Positions 18,301-27,931 of a stretch of DNA of 64,000 nt are shown one piece after another. The notes under the pieces were generated by a model. That model was not told the origin of the DNA. It saw only the letters and a list, made by a program, of their open reading frames with translations, and ran no database searches. The DNA is taken from positions 174,562-238,561 of the forward strand of contig JAHBXV010000003.1 of assembly GCA_019636285.1 (NCBI GenBank), read 5' to 3'. Each line of letters starts with the position of its first letter. Position 1 is the stretch's first letter. The stretch comes from Planctomycetaceae bacterium. GTDB taxonomy: Bacteria > Planctomycetota > Planctomycetia > Planctomycetales > Planctomycetaceae. Both the position numbers and the translations under genes were made by a program.

Positions 18301-21300
18301 TCATTCGCGGGTAATCGTCTCGTCCAGATTCAACAGCACGCGCGAGACAGCGGTCCAGGCGGCCAGGTCCGCGGGAGTCACGCCCTCGGGAAGCGCGGGA
18401 GGATTCGCCGGGTCGTTGGCCGCCAGATCCCAGGGCTTCGCATCCGGCTGGGAGAAATCGGCCTTTTGCTCGTCCAGCAACTGTTTGAGGATGCCAGTCT
18501 CTTCCGGCGACGGAGTTCGGGCCAGACAGCGTCGCACGGCGTATGCCAACCGCGCGTCGTCGTCGGCTCCGCCCTTCTGAACCGTCGTCAGTGCCAGCGC
18601 ACGGGCACAATCCAGAAACAGCGGTTCATTGAGACTCGTGAGTGCCTGGAGCGGCGTGTTTGATCGCACGCGACGCACGCAGGCCGAGTCGCCGTTGGGA
18701 GCGTCAAAGGTTTGCAGCATGGGGTAGGGGACCGACCGGAAGCGGAACGTGTAAAGTGCCCGGCGATACCGTTCCGGCCCCGTCGATTCTTTCCAGACTT
18801 TCGGCCCATAACTCGCTGGCGGCTGAAACAGGAAATCGGGAGCCGGAGGATAGACCGGCGGGCCGCCCACTTCGCGATTGAGCAAGCCGCTGGCCGCCAG
18901 CGAAATGTCGCGAACCACCTCGGCTTCCAGTCGGAACCGGCTCGCTCGCGCGAGGAGGCGATTGTCAGGATCGCGGGTCAGCAGTTCTTCGCTGGCAGCC
19001 GACGACTGCTTATAGGTGTTCGACAAAACGATCAAACGATGCAGGTGTTTCAGGCTCCAGCCGGAATCAATCAGCTCCACCGTCAGCCAGTCGAGCAGTT
19101 CCGGGTGCGACGGCAACTCCCCTTGCGAACCCAGGTCTTCAGATGTCGAAACGAATCCTGTTCCGAAATAAGTCTGCCAAATGCGGTTGACGATCGCCCG
19201 GCCGGTCGTGGGCGATTGCGGATCGGCGATCCATCGCGCGAAGTCGAGGCGGTCGCGAATCTCCGGAGTCGTCTTGCCGGAAAGAAACTCAGGAATACCC
19301 GGCGAAACCGGATCTTTCGGCTTCAGGAAGTCGCCTCGTTCCAGAAGGTGTGTCATCCGTGGCTGATCCTTCTCCAAAAGCACGAGTTGCGACTGGCTTT
19401 TGGGATGGCTGGCCCACAGTTCCGCGATCCGCTGGTTCTCGGCCGCCCAATCGCCCACCTGCGTCCGCCAGTAGGAAAACACCGCCTTATCCTCGGCTGG
19501 TGATCGACTCTTCTCAGCGTCGGCGATCAATTCGCGAACGCGAGCGGGCAAGGGATCGGCTGTCGGTCCGTCAGCCGATGTCGCCGAGAGTCGGAACCGT
19601 CCCAGGTTGTTGTTCTGATTGTCATCGCTGTTCCAGCCGCCGTGCATTTGCACGAGCTTGCAGGTCACGATCGCCCCCTGCGGAAACTCGACTGGCGTTT
19701 CCAGAACGAAGACCGCTTTTCTGGGAACATTGCTTCGTCCCGGCCCGGCATCCAGGCTCCAGGCCGTTTCGTTCTTGCCATCAATCGCGTAAGCAGCCGG
19801 CCCGGTCACCCGCCGTGTGTCGGTCTTATCGTTAAACGTCGGATCCAGAAGCTCCTCGGCAGGGTTCACGTCGGCGGTCACGGAAGCAATCTTGACGGGC
19901 TTCGCTTCGCCGGGTTTGTCGGCCGGGGCAACGGTCACCTGAAACTCGGAGAGAGCGCACAATCCAAAGATCGATCGCCCCGGCCCACCCAGCGGCAGGC
20001 TCGGATCGTTCAACATTTCGAGTCGGACGGCGGTGATCTTCGGCAGATCAATCTTGCCGGCGAACTCCGTCGTGTGCTTCGTCGGCGCATAACCGGCGGC
20101 AAGAATGGAGCCGTCTTCCAGCAGGTAATGCTTCTGTCCGCCGCTCGTATCGAGTTCCGGCCGCAGCACCTGCCACTCGGGCTGATTGCCGCGCACCATG
20201 TCTTCCCACGCGCGCATCTGTGCCTGCCAGTCGGGATGCCGATGCCGCAGATCGTCCTCGATCTCACCAATCTGGCGCAGAATGTTGGCCCGCTGTTGCA
20301 ACTGCTCCGGCGCGTAAACCGGCGCGCTCGCTTCCGAGGCATTGTTCAGGCAGGCAAACATTCGGTAGTAGTCGGTCTGAGTCAGCGGATCGTACTTATG
20401 CGTGTGGCACTGCGCGCAACCCACGGTGAGCCCAAGCACGCTCTTACCGATGGCGTCCATCCGGTCGAACATCGCCTCCATGCGGAATTGCTCGGGGTCG
20501 ATTCCCCCCTCTTCGTTAATCATCGAATTCCGCAGAAATCCCGTCGCCACCAGTTGATCCTGTGTCGGCTTCGGCAAAAGGTCGCCTGCCAACTGGTCGA
20601 TCAGAAACTGGTTGTACGGCATGTCGTCATTGAACGCCTTGACCACCCAGTCGCGATAGAAATACACAAAGCGCGGCTTGTCCTTTTCGTAGCCGTCAGA
20701 GTCGGCATACCGCGCGGCATCCAGCCACAATCGCCCCCAGCGCTCGCCATAGTGGGGCGAATTCAGCAGGCGTTCCACCTGCTTCTGGTAGGCATCGCTG
20801 GTCTTGTCGGCAAGAAACGCATCGATCTCCGCGATCGTGGGCGGCAGGCCAGTCAGATCGAACGACAAGCGACGCAGCAGCGTCACCTTGTCAGCCTGCG
20901 GCGATGGCTTCAGTCCCTCTTGCTCCAGTCGTGCGAGGACGAAGGCGTCGACATAGTTGTTGACCCAGTCCGCATTAGTCGGGCGCGGCACCTCCGGTCG
21001 CACCGGCGGTGTGAAAGACCAATGCGTCGACCAGCCGGCCCCCTGCCGAATCCACTCCGCCAGTTTCTCCCGCTGGGCCGGGCTGAGCGATTTTCCAGTC
21101 GACGGAGGCGGCATCACCTCGTCGGGATCGTTCGAGAGAACTCGCTTCAGCAGTTCGCTCGATTCAGGATGTCCCGGCACGACCGCGAAATGTCCTCCGA
21201 GATCAGCGCGGGCACCCTCTTCCGTATCAAGTCGCAAGTCGGCTTCGCGCGTCGTCGGATCGGGGCCGTGACACTTGAAGCAGGCATCCGACAGGATCGG

Positions 21301-21396
21301 TCGAATGTCGCGCGCGAAGTCGAGCTTGTCCGCCGCCCCGAGACGGGAGACAGACAGCAGACTGGCTACGATGATGAACGACAGCGCCATTCTCAT
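18301..21396 (-). CDS. DUF1549/DUF1553 planctomycete cytochrome c-type protein
   Basis: About 1031 residues. A signal peptide is followed by a PSCyt1 cytochrome domain (RDIRPILSDACFKCHG, heme motif CFKCH), the DUF1549 domain (opening near FVLARLEQEGLKPSP, with a second cysteine motif CAQCHTHKYDPLTQTDYYR), a beta-rich middle insertion with a discoidin-like look (about residues 400-620), and DUF1553 (from about 700, including IVNRIWQTYFGTGFV). ATG 21396 is preferred over an in-frame TTG at 21408. The function of the family is unknown; it is likely periplasmic. It heads a pair with the DUF1501 gene. Confidence 0.94.
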   Translation of the reverse strand: MRMALSFIIVASLLSVSRLGAADKLDFARDIRPILSDACFKCHGPDPTTREADLRLDTEEGARADLGGHFAVVPGHPESSELLKRVLSNDPDEVMPPPSTGKSLSPAQREKLAEWIRQGAGWSTHWSFTPPVRPEVPRPTNADWVNNYVDAFVLARLEQEGLKPSPQADKVTLLRRLSFDLTGLPPTIAEIDAFLADKTSDAYQKQVERLLNSPHYGERWGRLWLDAARYADSDGYEKDKPRFVYFYRDWVVKAFNDDMPYNQFLIDQLAGDLLPKPTQDQLVATGFLRNSMINEEGGIDPEQFRMEAMFDRMDAIGKSVLGLTVGCAQCHTHKYDPLTQTDYYRMFACLNNASEASAPVYAPEQLQQRANILRQIGEIEDDLRHRHPDWQAQMRAWEDMVRGNQPEWQVLRPELDTSGGQKHYLLEDGSILAAGYAPTKHTTEFAGKIDLPKITAVRLEMLNDPSLPLGGPGRSIFGLCALSEFQVTVAPADKPGEAKPVKIASVTADVNPAEELLDPTFNDKTDTRRVTGPAAYAIDGKNETAWSLDAGPGRSNVPRKAVFVLETPVEFPQGAIVTCKLVQMHGGWNSDDNQNNNLGRFRLSATSADGPTADPLPARVRELIADAEKSRSPAEDKAVFSYWRTQVGDWAAENQRIAELWASHPKSQSQLVLLEKDQPRMTHLLERGDFLKPKDPVSPGIPEFLSGKTTPEIRDRLDFARWIADPQSPTTGRAIVNRIWQTYFGTGFVSTSEDLGSQGELPSHPELLDWLTVELIDSGWSLKHLHRLIVLSNTYKQSSAASEELLTRDPDNRLLARASRFRLEAEVVRDISLAASGLLNREVGGPPVYPPAPDFLFQPPASYGPKVWKESTGPERYRRALYTFRFRSVPYPMLQTFDAPNGDSACVRRVRSNTPLQALTSLNEPLFLDCARALALTTVQKGGADDDARLAYAVRRCLARTPSPEETGILKQLLDEQKADFSQPDAKPWDLAANDPANPPALPEGVTPADLAAWTAVSRVLLNLDETITRE

Positions 21397-21469
21397 GGTG
21401 GAACTCAAAGAGGCATCGCGGCGGGGAGGATTTGGCTGGCGAACTCGGCTAACCGGTATCTATGTTTCG

Positions 21470-22678
21470 CTAATCTTCCAGATTGTCGGACACCAGACTG
21501 TCGGTCAATCCCTGATGCTGGCTGGGAGCGTCGACAATCACATTCTGGCCGAACAGAACCCGCTGGGACGGCTGTTCACCCAAAGTCAGCGCTCCGGGGG
21601 CGAGCCCGCTGAAAACATTCCCCGAAACGGCGACGTGTTTGGCATCCTTGAGAATGATCCCCGTCGCCGCGCTGTCGACTTTCTCGCGCCGCTCGGACCC
21701 TTCGCCGATATAGCTGTTGCAGAAATTATTGCCCGTGATGGTGATTCGGCTGCTTCCCGGACCGACCACGAGGCCGTTCTGTTTGACCAGCACGAACGTG
21801 TTCGCGGAAATCGCGCAGCCATGCGCGTCGACCAGTTCCACTCCGCCCGTGTTGTGGTGCGCGATGACGTTCGAGGAGACCGTGATACCGTAAACGTCAC
21901 GCCGCAGGATCACCGCCGTTCCCTGGCATTCCTCGATCATGTTCCCCGAGATCACGGAACCATACGTGTTCTCGACCACCACGCCGTTGCCGAGATGGTC
22001 GTCCAGATTATTGCCCGTCATGCATAGGTTGAAGCCATCGATGCAATGAACGGCATCCTGGTTCTCTTCGAAGTGATTGCCAACGACGACAATGTCATGG
22101 CATCCCAACAGGCTCAGACCCGTCTGTTTGTTATAGGTGATGAGGCAATCGGTCACGCGGGGATCTTCGAAGCAGTTGTCGAGGAAGATACCGTCCTTTC
22201 CGTGGTAACTGACCGTGATGCCGTCCAGGAAAATTTCCTGAACATACCGCGCGTGAATTCCGTGGCCGCTCTTCTCGTTCCCCGTCAGCCGCAGATTCGA
22301 CACCTGCACGCGCCATTGCCTCGCCTTGGGGTCGCCGGCAAGAGTCGCTGGTTCAAAGAGGAAGCACGGCTGGCCAGCATCGTTGAGATTCTTGATGTGG
22401 GTCGCGGTTCCCGCACCGGTGATGTGAATGTCTTCCTGGGTGACCCGCAACGGCTCGCGAACCTCGAAAACGCCGGCCGGAAGCGTCAGAACTCCTCCTT
22501 CGGGAGGAACGGCATCGATAGCGGCTTGCAGCGACGGAAAGCGCGAAGCATCGATGGCGGGCCGTGCCCCCGGCAGCCCGGAATTTTGAGGAGCCTGGGA
22601 GGGAGCAAGCGGTGCCAGAAACCAGACAAGACTGATGGACATGCCCATCGTCCAGAACGTCATCGGACGAATCATCAT
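21470..22678 (-). CDS. Secreted right-handed parallel beta-helix protein
   Basis: A 402-residue exported protein. After a hydrophobic signal segment, the opening ASRFPSLQAAIDAVPPEGGVLTLPAGVF is characteristic of pectate-lyase/NosD-type beta-helices. Repeated coils follow, each with N-x-F/N-x-I ladders (VVGNHFEENQD, GNNLDDHLGNGVVV, SGNMIEECQGTAV, SANTFVLVKQNG, TGNNFCNSYIG). ATG 22678 is the best start because GGGAG sits eight bases upstream; an in-frame TTG at 22696 is less likely. No catalytic residues can be assigned by eye, so polysaccharide binding or cleavage is only a family-level expectation. It lies 73 bases upstream of the DUF1549/1553 gene, in the same direction. Confidence 0.88.
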   Translation of the reverse strand: MMIRPMTFWTMGMSISLVWFLAPLAPSQAPQNSGLPGARPAIDASRFPSLQAAIDAVPPEGGVLTLPAGVFEVREPLRVTQEDIHITGAGTATHIKNLNDAGQPCFLFEPATLAGDPKARQWRVQVSNLRLTGNEKSGHGIHARYVQEIFLDGITVSYHGKDGIFLDNCFEDPRVTDCLITYNKQTGLSLLGCHDIVVVGNHFEENQDAVHCIDGFNLCMTGNNLDDHLGNGVVVENTYGSVISGNMIEECQGTAVILRRDVYGITVSSNVIAHHNTGGVELVDAHGCAISANTFVLVKQNGLVVGPGSSRITITGNNFCNSYIGEGSERREKVDSAATGIILKDAKHVAVSGNVFSGLAPGALTLGEQPSQRVLFGQNVIVDAPSQHQGLTDSLVSDNLED

Positions 22679-22827
22679 GTTGCCGTCTCCCTGCAATTTG
22701 CCCGATCCGTCTCGCGACGCGATCGGGCAAGTGACCCGTTTGTCGAACCAGGAAGCACCCGTTATAACGCATGAAGATTCTTCGATGCTACGCGGGCTTG
22801 CCGGCGGCCCGGTTCCTGGCCGGATGG

Positions 22828-23601
22828 ATGCGGATCATCATGCAGTTGATGGAACTTTCCTGGCCCAAGGTCAAAGCTCTCCCCAAGTCGATTCCGATCG
22901 TTATTCCCATCGCGGCGGTCGAGCAGCACGGTCACCATTTGCCCGTCTCAACCGATACCCTGCTGTTGGGCGAAGTGACGCGCCGCGCCGCGCAACTGGT
23001 GGGAGACGAGGTTCTCTGGCTGCCCCTCCAGTGGCTCGGAAATTCTCACCATCACCTCGATTTTCCGGGAACGCTGTCGGCCGATCCGCGTGGCTATCTC
23101 AATCTGCTTCGCGACCTGGCGGAGAACTTCATCGCACAGGGGTTCCAGCGGATCGTGTTCGTCAACGGGCACGGCGGGAACATCACGCCGGGCAAGCAGG
23201 CCGTCTTCGAGCTGCGGCAGAAGTACCGTGACCGCGGCGACCTGCTGCTGCTCTTCGCGACTTATTGGGAGCATGGCGACCCGCGGGCGACACATGCCGA
23301 ATTCGTGCAGACGCAAATGGGTCATGCGTGCGAGTGGGAAACCTCGATGATCCTGCGGCTGCGTCCCGAGCTTGTCGGGCCAATCGCGGACCTGCCGCCT
23401 GTTTCGTTTGAGTATGGCTTCGAGCCGGCTTACCGAGGTTGGACAACCAAAGACCGGACCGAAGTCGGTTACATCGGCCAGCCGGCTCTGGCGACACCAG
23501 AAAAGGGGGAACACCTCTTCCAGACATTTGGGACGGGAGTCTCGGAGTTTCTCAAGAAGGTGGCGGCGTGGGATGGAAAAAGCTGGCCGAGCCGGTCCTG
23601 A
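22828..23601 (+). CDS. Creatininase-family amidohydrolase
   Basis: A protein of about 257 residues of the creatininase superfamily, metal-dependent cyclic amide hydrolases. Metal-ligand motifs are visible: VEQHGHHLPVSTD (Glu, His, Asp), VNGHGGN (His) and a later acidic cluster CEWETS (Glu). The start is uncertain: ATG 22828 (MRIIMQL) and ATG 22840 are both plausible, while the in-frame ATG at 22771 would add an unrelated tail. The true substrate could be creatinine, a formamide intermediate or something else. It is divergent from the beta-helix gene and precedes the DUF1559 operon by 279 bases. Confidence 0.88.
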   Translation: MRIIMQLMELSWPKVKALPKSIPIVIPIAAVEQHGHHLPVSTDTLLLGEVTRRAAQLVGDEVLWLPLQWLGNSHHHLDFPGTLSADPRGYLNLLRDLAENFIAQGFQRIVFVNGHGGNITPGKQAVFELRQKYRDRGDLLLLFATYWEHGDPRATHAEFVQTQMGHACEWETSMILRLRPELVGPIADLPPVSFEYGFEPAYRGWTTKDRTEVGYIGQPALATPEKGEHLFQTFGTGVSEFLKKVAAWDGKSWPSRS

Positions 23602-23695
23602 AGACGGCCCGCGACGAGACCGTCATTACGCAACCTCTTTCTATTAAGTCGTTTCCGACAAACCCACGGTGTGGCGGCTTTTTTCTCACGGTCCC

Positions 23696-23747
23696 TTGCG
23701 AAATTAGCAACTGGCCGTATGATGTCACGTATTGAGACTGAGTCTCA
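23696..23747 (+). promoter_or_regulatory. Promoter with Fur-like 7-1-7 operator
   Basis: A sigma-70-like promoter, TTGCGA (23696-23701), 16 bases, TATGAT (23718-23723), is followed at 23733-23747 by TGAGACT-G-AGTCTCA. This is a perfect seven-base inverted repeat around one central base. The 7-1-7 geometry matches Fur-family operators (consensus TGATAAT-N-ATTATCA, with differences at two positions per arm). The palindrome would cover the transcription start, about 140 bases before the DUF1559 start codon, so it is placed for repression. That the regulator is Fur is inference. Confidence 0.6.
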
Positions 23748-23880
23748 GTTTCATTCTGTGTCGGCCGCCAGCCAGTCCTCGTCTTCCGACGAACAGCCAG
23801 CATTCCGCCGAACCGGTCGCCGTCATTCACTCTGTCGTGAAGGCGGTTTCCCGTTCATCCCCATTTTTGGGAGATTGCGA

Positions 23881-24801
23881 ATGCCTCCTGCTGTTAGTCT
23901 TTCGGCGCGTCGCCGCCCGCAACGCGGCTTTACGCTCATCGAACTCCTGGTCGTCATCGCGATCATCGCGATCCTGATCTCGCTGCTGCTCCCGGCCGTG
24001 CAGCAGGCCCGCGAAGCCGCGCGGCGCACCCAGTGCTCGAACCATCTCAAGCAGATCGGCCTGGCGTTCCACAATTATCACGACGCCAGCAATGCCTTCT
24101 GTAACTCCGACACCGGTGGCGATATTTCGCGAGCCTCCGCCTTCACGGCAATCCTCCCCTACCTGGAAGGGGCCGTGATGTACAACCTGTATAACTTCAG
24201 CCTGGGCAACTCCGATCCGGCGAATCTGCAGGTTGTCCAGCAGCGGATTCCCGTCTATCTCTGCCCCACAGCCGTCATCCGTCGCGATGTTCCGTCTTCG
24301 AATTGCACTTCCACCACCGGGGCTAATATCGACAGTGGTCGCGCACCGGGGACCTACGCGGTTTGCACGGGTTCAACCGATCCCTGGGGCGTTTCAGCGA
24401 CGAACCCGCCGTGCAACGGTGCGATCGTCCCGTCGAACTCAGGTATCACGCGGCTGCGGGACTTTACTGACGGGACGACGAACACTCTGCTGGTGGGCGA
24501 ATCGGCTTGGAATCTCCCGGACTACATGTTCACGTCCGGCTCGTGTTCCGGGCAGATTCGCTGGGGGTTCACGTACTGGTCCTCGCCGTATCCCCTGGCG
24601 ACCGCCTTCACGACGATGGCCCCGTTTAATCCGAAGTCCGGCGGTTCCGCTATCCTGAGCCGCTTCCGGAGCGATCACACCGGCGTCGTGAATTTTGCCT
24701 TCGCGGACGGCCATGTTCGCTTCCTCAGCCAGAACATCGACCAGTCCGTGCTCGACTCCCTCGGCACTCGCAGCGGCGGTGAAATCGTCGGCGAATACTA
24801 G
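23881..24801 (+). CDS. DUF1559 pseudopilin-like protein
   Basis: A 306-residue planctomycete DUF1559 protein. A short basic leader ends in [20 protein letters not shown], a type IV prepilin/pseudopilin cleavage site with the conserved glutamate at +5, followed by the N-terminal hydrophobic helix and [20 protein letters not shown]. The C-terminus has the family signature [21 protein letters not shown] 23881 is chosen because GGGAG lies seven bases upstream and the prepilin leader then has normal length. Such proteins are probably assembled or exported by type II/type IV pilus-like machinery, though this is not shown for the family. It is the first gene of a four-gene operon ending at 27892. 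Confidence 0.94.
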   Translation: MPPAVSLSARRRPQRGFTLIELLVVIAIIAILISLLLPAVQQAREAARRTQCSNHLKQIGLAFHNYHDASNAFCNSDTGGDISRASAFTAILPYLEGAVMYNLYNFSLGNSDPANLQVVQQRIPVYLCPTAVIRRDVPSSNCTSTTGANIDSGRAPGTYAVCTGSTDPWGVSATNPPCNGAIVPSNSGITRLRDFTDGTTNTLLVGESAWNLPDYMFTSGSCSGQIRWGFTYWSSPYPLATAFTTMAPFNPKSGGSAILSRFRSDHTGVVNFAFADGHVRFLSQNIDQSVLDSLGTRSGGEIVGEY

Positions 24802-24857
24802 GCCGATCCTTCTTCTCGCCTGATTTTCCAGCAATTTTGGTCTCTTATGAGAGGCGC

Positions 24858-25337
24858 ATGATGTTGCGGATGTCTCCCAATTCCTCAATGGCTTGTCTCG
24901 CCATTGCCCTGCTGCCGCTGCTGACGGTCACGACCGGATGCGGCAAATCGGAACTCAAACGCCAGCGTGCCTGGGGCGTCGTTCAGGTCGATCAATCTCC
25001 TCTTGCCGCTGGAACGATTCGCTTTGTTCCGGCAGGCGAGACACGCGGCCCGGCCACCGTGGCCCCGGTAAAAGATGGTTTCTTCGAATTACCGGCTGAC
25101 GTCGGTCCGCTCGTGGGCAAGCACCGTGTGCAGATCGAAGCGAATGTCGATCCCGGTTTTGCGATCGACGATGAGGCCGCCTTTATGGCCGCGATGGCCA
25201 CGGCGAAAGGTTCCCCCCTTCCGCCGCAGCCGATCCCGCCCCGCTATAATCGTAAGACGACGCTTGAAGTCGAAGTCACGAACGATCCGGAAGCCAACAC
25301 CTACGAGTTCATGCTTGTGACAGATAACTCGAAGTAG
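24858..25337 (+). CDS. Small lipoprotein paired with DUF1559
   Basis: A protein of about 159 residues with a hydrophobic signal ending in VTTGC, a lipobox-like site with the acceptor cysteine near residue 28. The mature part is short and beta-rich and looks like a carboxypeptidase-regulatory-type (transthyretin-like) domain: AWGVVQVDQSPLAAGTIRFVPAG, ELPADVGPLVGKHRVQIEA, TTLEVEVTND. Such small lipoproteins commonly follow DUF1559 genes in planctomycetes. ATG 24858 or ATG 24861 are possible starts; GAGAGG at 24849-24854 gives better spacing to the second. It is 56 bases downstream of the DUF1559 gene and presumably cotranscribed. Confidence 0.85.
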   Translation: MMLRMSPNSSMACLAIALLPLLTVTTGCGKSELKRQRAWGVVQVDQSPLAAGTIRFVPAGETRGPATVAPVKDGFFELPADVGPLVGKHRVQIEANVDPGFAIDDEAAFMAAMATAKGSPLPPQPIPPRYNRKTTLEVEVTNDPEANTYEFMLVTDNSK

Positions 25338-25406
25338 TTGGTGATACCACACTGTGCGAGAGCCTGATCGGCTTGCCCCGATTGGCGGAAATCACTCTCA
25401 GCGAGG

Positions 25407-26186
25407 ATGAGTCAGGAAATGAGTCGATCAATGTGGCTCCCTCAACTCTCAGCGACATGCCTGGCAGTCGCTGGCTGCCTGGCCATGCCAGTCGCTTTCG
25501 CAGCCGAGGCCGTGCCATCCGCTTCCGAGGCGATGGCCGAAGCCCGCAAGGGGCGGCAGGTCTGGCGCTCGTTTCCAGGTTTTCAGGCTCGCGTGGTCGC
25601 GACTCGGAATGGCGAGCGGCAGGAATTTGATCTTGTCGTTTTGTCAAACGGAGACATCAAGACCACGGGCACAACCGAAGGCGACTGGGCCTGGGTAAAA
25701 TCCGCGCTCGATTCAGTGATTGGTCATCGCTTCGCGGAATCGGAAGAGACCGCGAACAACGGGTTCCTCTATGTTGATGGAGATGAGGCGGCCTCTCCGC
25801 AAGGACGGCTGATTCGTTCCACCGACCCCATGGAAAAAAGTCAGTGGCGGGTCCGAGGCGACGTGCTGACCGAAGTCCATCGCATTTCCGAGAAAACTCA
25901 TCTGAGAATCGGCGTCAGCGAAGTCTGGCGGACGCCAGACGGCTTCCACCTGCCGCGATCATTCTCGGTCGTGACCTGGGATCGTGGCACGGGGGCGATC
26001 CAAAAAGTGCGGAATGTCCACCAGACTTGGGAACGATTGGGTTCGTTCGATCTGCCGCGAACCTGGCGTGTCTCCGAGGACAAGCCGGGAAATGACAGCC
26101 ACGCCATGGAATTGGAATTTTCGGACCTCCGATTAACCGGGACGCCCGTCTCAGTCTCACGCACGGAATCGAAGTCGACTCCTTGA
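25407..26186 (+). CDS. Exported protein resembling DUF3386
   Basis: A 259-residue protein with an N-terminal signal peptide ending near VAFAAEA. The mature part opens with RQVWRSFPGFQARVVATRNGE and continues as a beta-strand-rich domain (LVVLSNGDIKTTG, SQWRVRGDVLTEVHR, GVSEVWRTPDGFHLPRSFSVV). The pattern of a GF-x-A core, WVKSALDSVIGHR and a final LPRTWRV strand resembles DUF3386, best known from cyanobacteria; I give this with moderate confidence. It could bind a lipid or hydrophobic ligand given the LolA-like repeated strands, but that is speculation. It is the third gene of the DUF1559 operon, 69 bases after the lipoprotein. Confidence 0.75.
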   Translation: MSQEMSRSMWLPQLSATCLAVAGCLAMPVAFAAEAVPSASEAMAEARKGRQVWRSFPGFQARVVATRNGERQEFDLVVLSNGDIKTTGTTEGDWAWVKSALDSVIGHRFAESEETANNGFLYVDGDEAASPQGRLIRSTDPMEKSQWRVRGDVLTEVHRISEKTHLRIGVSEVWRTPDGFHLPRSFSVVTWDRGTGAIQKVRNVHQTWERLGSFDLPRTWRVSEDKPGNDSHAMELEFSDLRLTGTPVSVSRTESKSTP

Positions 26187-26260
26187 TAGACACGCTGCCG
26201 TCACGGTGGGCGGCGAATTTTTCAACCGACGCTCTCTCTCTAGACCAGGAAAAATCGATC

Positions 26261-27892
26261 ATGTCGCGTCTTGTTGTCTTTTGCATGGCTTGGGCGGTCG
26301 CCCTCGCGACGGGGGCAGTCGCGCAGGCCCATTTTGTATTCCTCGTCGCCGGACCGTCATCGCCCGATGGCAAAGTCCACGTTTACTTCTCGGAAGAAGC
26401 CGAGCCGGACAACCCGGAACTGCTGAAACGCCTGAACGGCATCAAAGTCTACGAAGTCCGCAACGGCGAAGCTCAGGAAGTTGCTCTCGCCCTCGATAAG
26501 GATTCGCTCGCCGCAACTCCGGCTGCAAGCGGTTCAGCGGTTTACCTGACTAGCTTCAACTATGGAGTGCTTGCCAAGGGTGACGCGCCATTCCTGTTGA
26601 ACTACCACGCGAAGGCATACAACTCGGCCGATCCCCGATTCTGGACGCCCGTGCTCGACGCCAAGCAGTTGCCGCTGGAAATTCAGCCCCGGATTGACGG
26701 TAATGAACTCGTCCTGCAGGTTCTGTGGAACGGCAAGCCCCTCGGCGAAGCCGAAGTGACCATCACGCGGGAAGGGGCCGACGATGTGAAGGGGACCACC
26801 GACAAGCGCAGCGGTTCGTTTCGGACCGAGATTCCGGCCGGAGCGCTTTGCTCGATCCGGGTGAAGCACGTCGAAAAGCAGTCTGGCGAACAGGACGGCA
26901 AGGCCTATTCCGAAGCGCGCCATTACTCTACGCTGTCTCTTAAGATGCCCGCTGAGGTTGCCGTGAAGCAGGTTGCCGCGCTGCCCCATCCTGTGACCAG
27001 CTTTGGTGCCGCGATCGTCGGCGATGACGTCTATGTCTACGGCGGTCACCTCGGCTCGCCGCACCATTATTCCACCGAAGGCCAGTCGGATCACTTCCTG
27101 CGTCTGAACCTGAAGAATCCCGCCGAAGGCTGGAAAGAACTCGCCTCGGTCCCGAAGAAGACGGGCCTTGCCATGGTGCCTTACCAGGGCCGGATCTACC
27201 GCATCGGTGGATTTGAAGCGACGAATAAAGAATCCGAAGACCAGGTTCTGGTGTCGACGGCTGATGTGGCGATGTACGACCCGGCAACGAACGCCTGGAC
27301 GGATCTGACGCCGTTGCCCGCCGGGCGTTCTTCGCACGACGCCGTCGTGATCGGCGACAAGCTGTACGTGGTGGGTGGCTGGAACATGCAGCCCGGCCAG
27401 GACACAGTCTGGCACTCAAACGGATTGGTCGCCGATCTCACGCAGCCGAAGCTGGAATGGAAAGAATTCGCGGTTCCGTTCCAGCGCCGCGCCCTGTCGG
27501 TCGGCGAATGGCAGGGCCGCCTGGTGGCGATTGGCGGCATGCAGGAAAAAGGTGGACCGTCGACGCAGGTGTCGATCTACGATCCGACCGCCAACGCCTG
27601 GACCGATGGACCGTCGATTCAAGGTCAGCCGATGGATGGTTTCGGATCGTCCGCGTTCCTGTGCGGCAACGACCTCTACGTAAGCACCATGTCCGGGACG
27701 CTGCAATGTCTGTCGAAGGACGGCAGCCGCTGGAATGTGGTCGCGCAACTGCACCAGCCGCGATTCTTCCACCGCATGCTCCCTCAGGGCAACAACTCGC
27801 TTCTCATTCTGGGCGGTGCCAGCATGGAGAAGGGGAAGCTCGATAGCAGCGAATGGATTGCCACCGAAGAACTGAGCGCGTCGGTCAACTGA
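26261..27892 (+). CDS. DUF4198-like plus Kelch-repeat secreted protein
   Basis: A 543-residue exported protein; ATG 26261 gives a standard signal peptide ending at VAQAHF. The N-terminal domain (about residues 23-240) resembles DUF4198, proteins often linked to metal or ion uptake: it starts with AHFVFLVAG and contains LQVLWNGKPLGEAEVTI. The C-terminal half is a Kelch beta-propeller with repeated blades carrying YVYGGHLG, YRIGGFEAT, YVVGGWNM, VAIGGMQEK and LILGGASM, spaced about 50-60 residues apart. It is the last gene of the operon and is followed by a strong hairpin terminator. A role in extracellular or periplasmic metal handling is inferred from the DUF4198 part and the Fur-like operator upstream. 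Confidence 0.85.
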   Translation: MSRLVVFCMAWAVALATGAVAQAHFVFLVAGPSSPDGKVHVYFSEEAEPDNPELLKRLNGIKVYEVRNGEAQEVALALDKDSLAATPAASGSAVYLTSFNYGVLAKGDAPFLLNYHAKAYNSADPRFWTPVLDAKQLPLEIQPRIDGNELVLQVLWNGKPLGEAEVTITREGADDVKGTTDKRSGSFRTEIPAGALCSIRVKHVEKQSGEQDGKAYSEARHYSTLSLKMPAEVAVKQVAALPHPVTSFGAAIVGDDVYVYGGHLGSPHHYSTEGQSDHFLRLNLKNPAEGWKELASVPKKTGLAMVPYQGRIYRIGGFEATNKESEDQVLVSTADVAMYDPATNAWTDLTPLPAGRSSHDAVVIGDKLYVVGGWNMQPGQDTVWHSNGLVADLTQPKLEWKEFAVPFQRRALSVGEWQGRLVAIGGMQEKGGPSTQVSIYDPTANAWTDGPSIQGQPMDGFGSSAFLCGNDLYVSTMSGTLQCLSKDGSRWNVVAQLHQPRFFHRMLPQGNNSLLILGGASMEKGKLDSSEWIATEELSASVN

Positions 27893-27931
27893 AGTTTGGC
27901 TGAATCGCGATTCTCTGAAAGCGCTCGATTG

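Noticed and set aside
19642..21612. 656-residue open frame on the plus strand
   Set aside because: It runs antisense to the DUF1549/DUF1553 gene, whose heme and domain motifs are clear; the reverse translation is of low complexity, rich in Arg, His and Gln.
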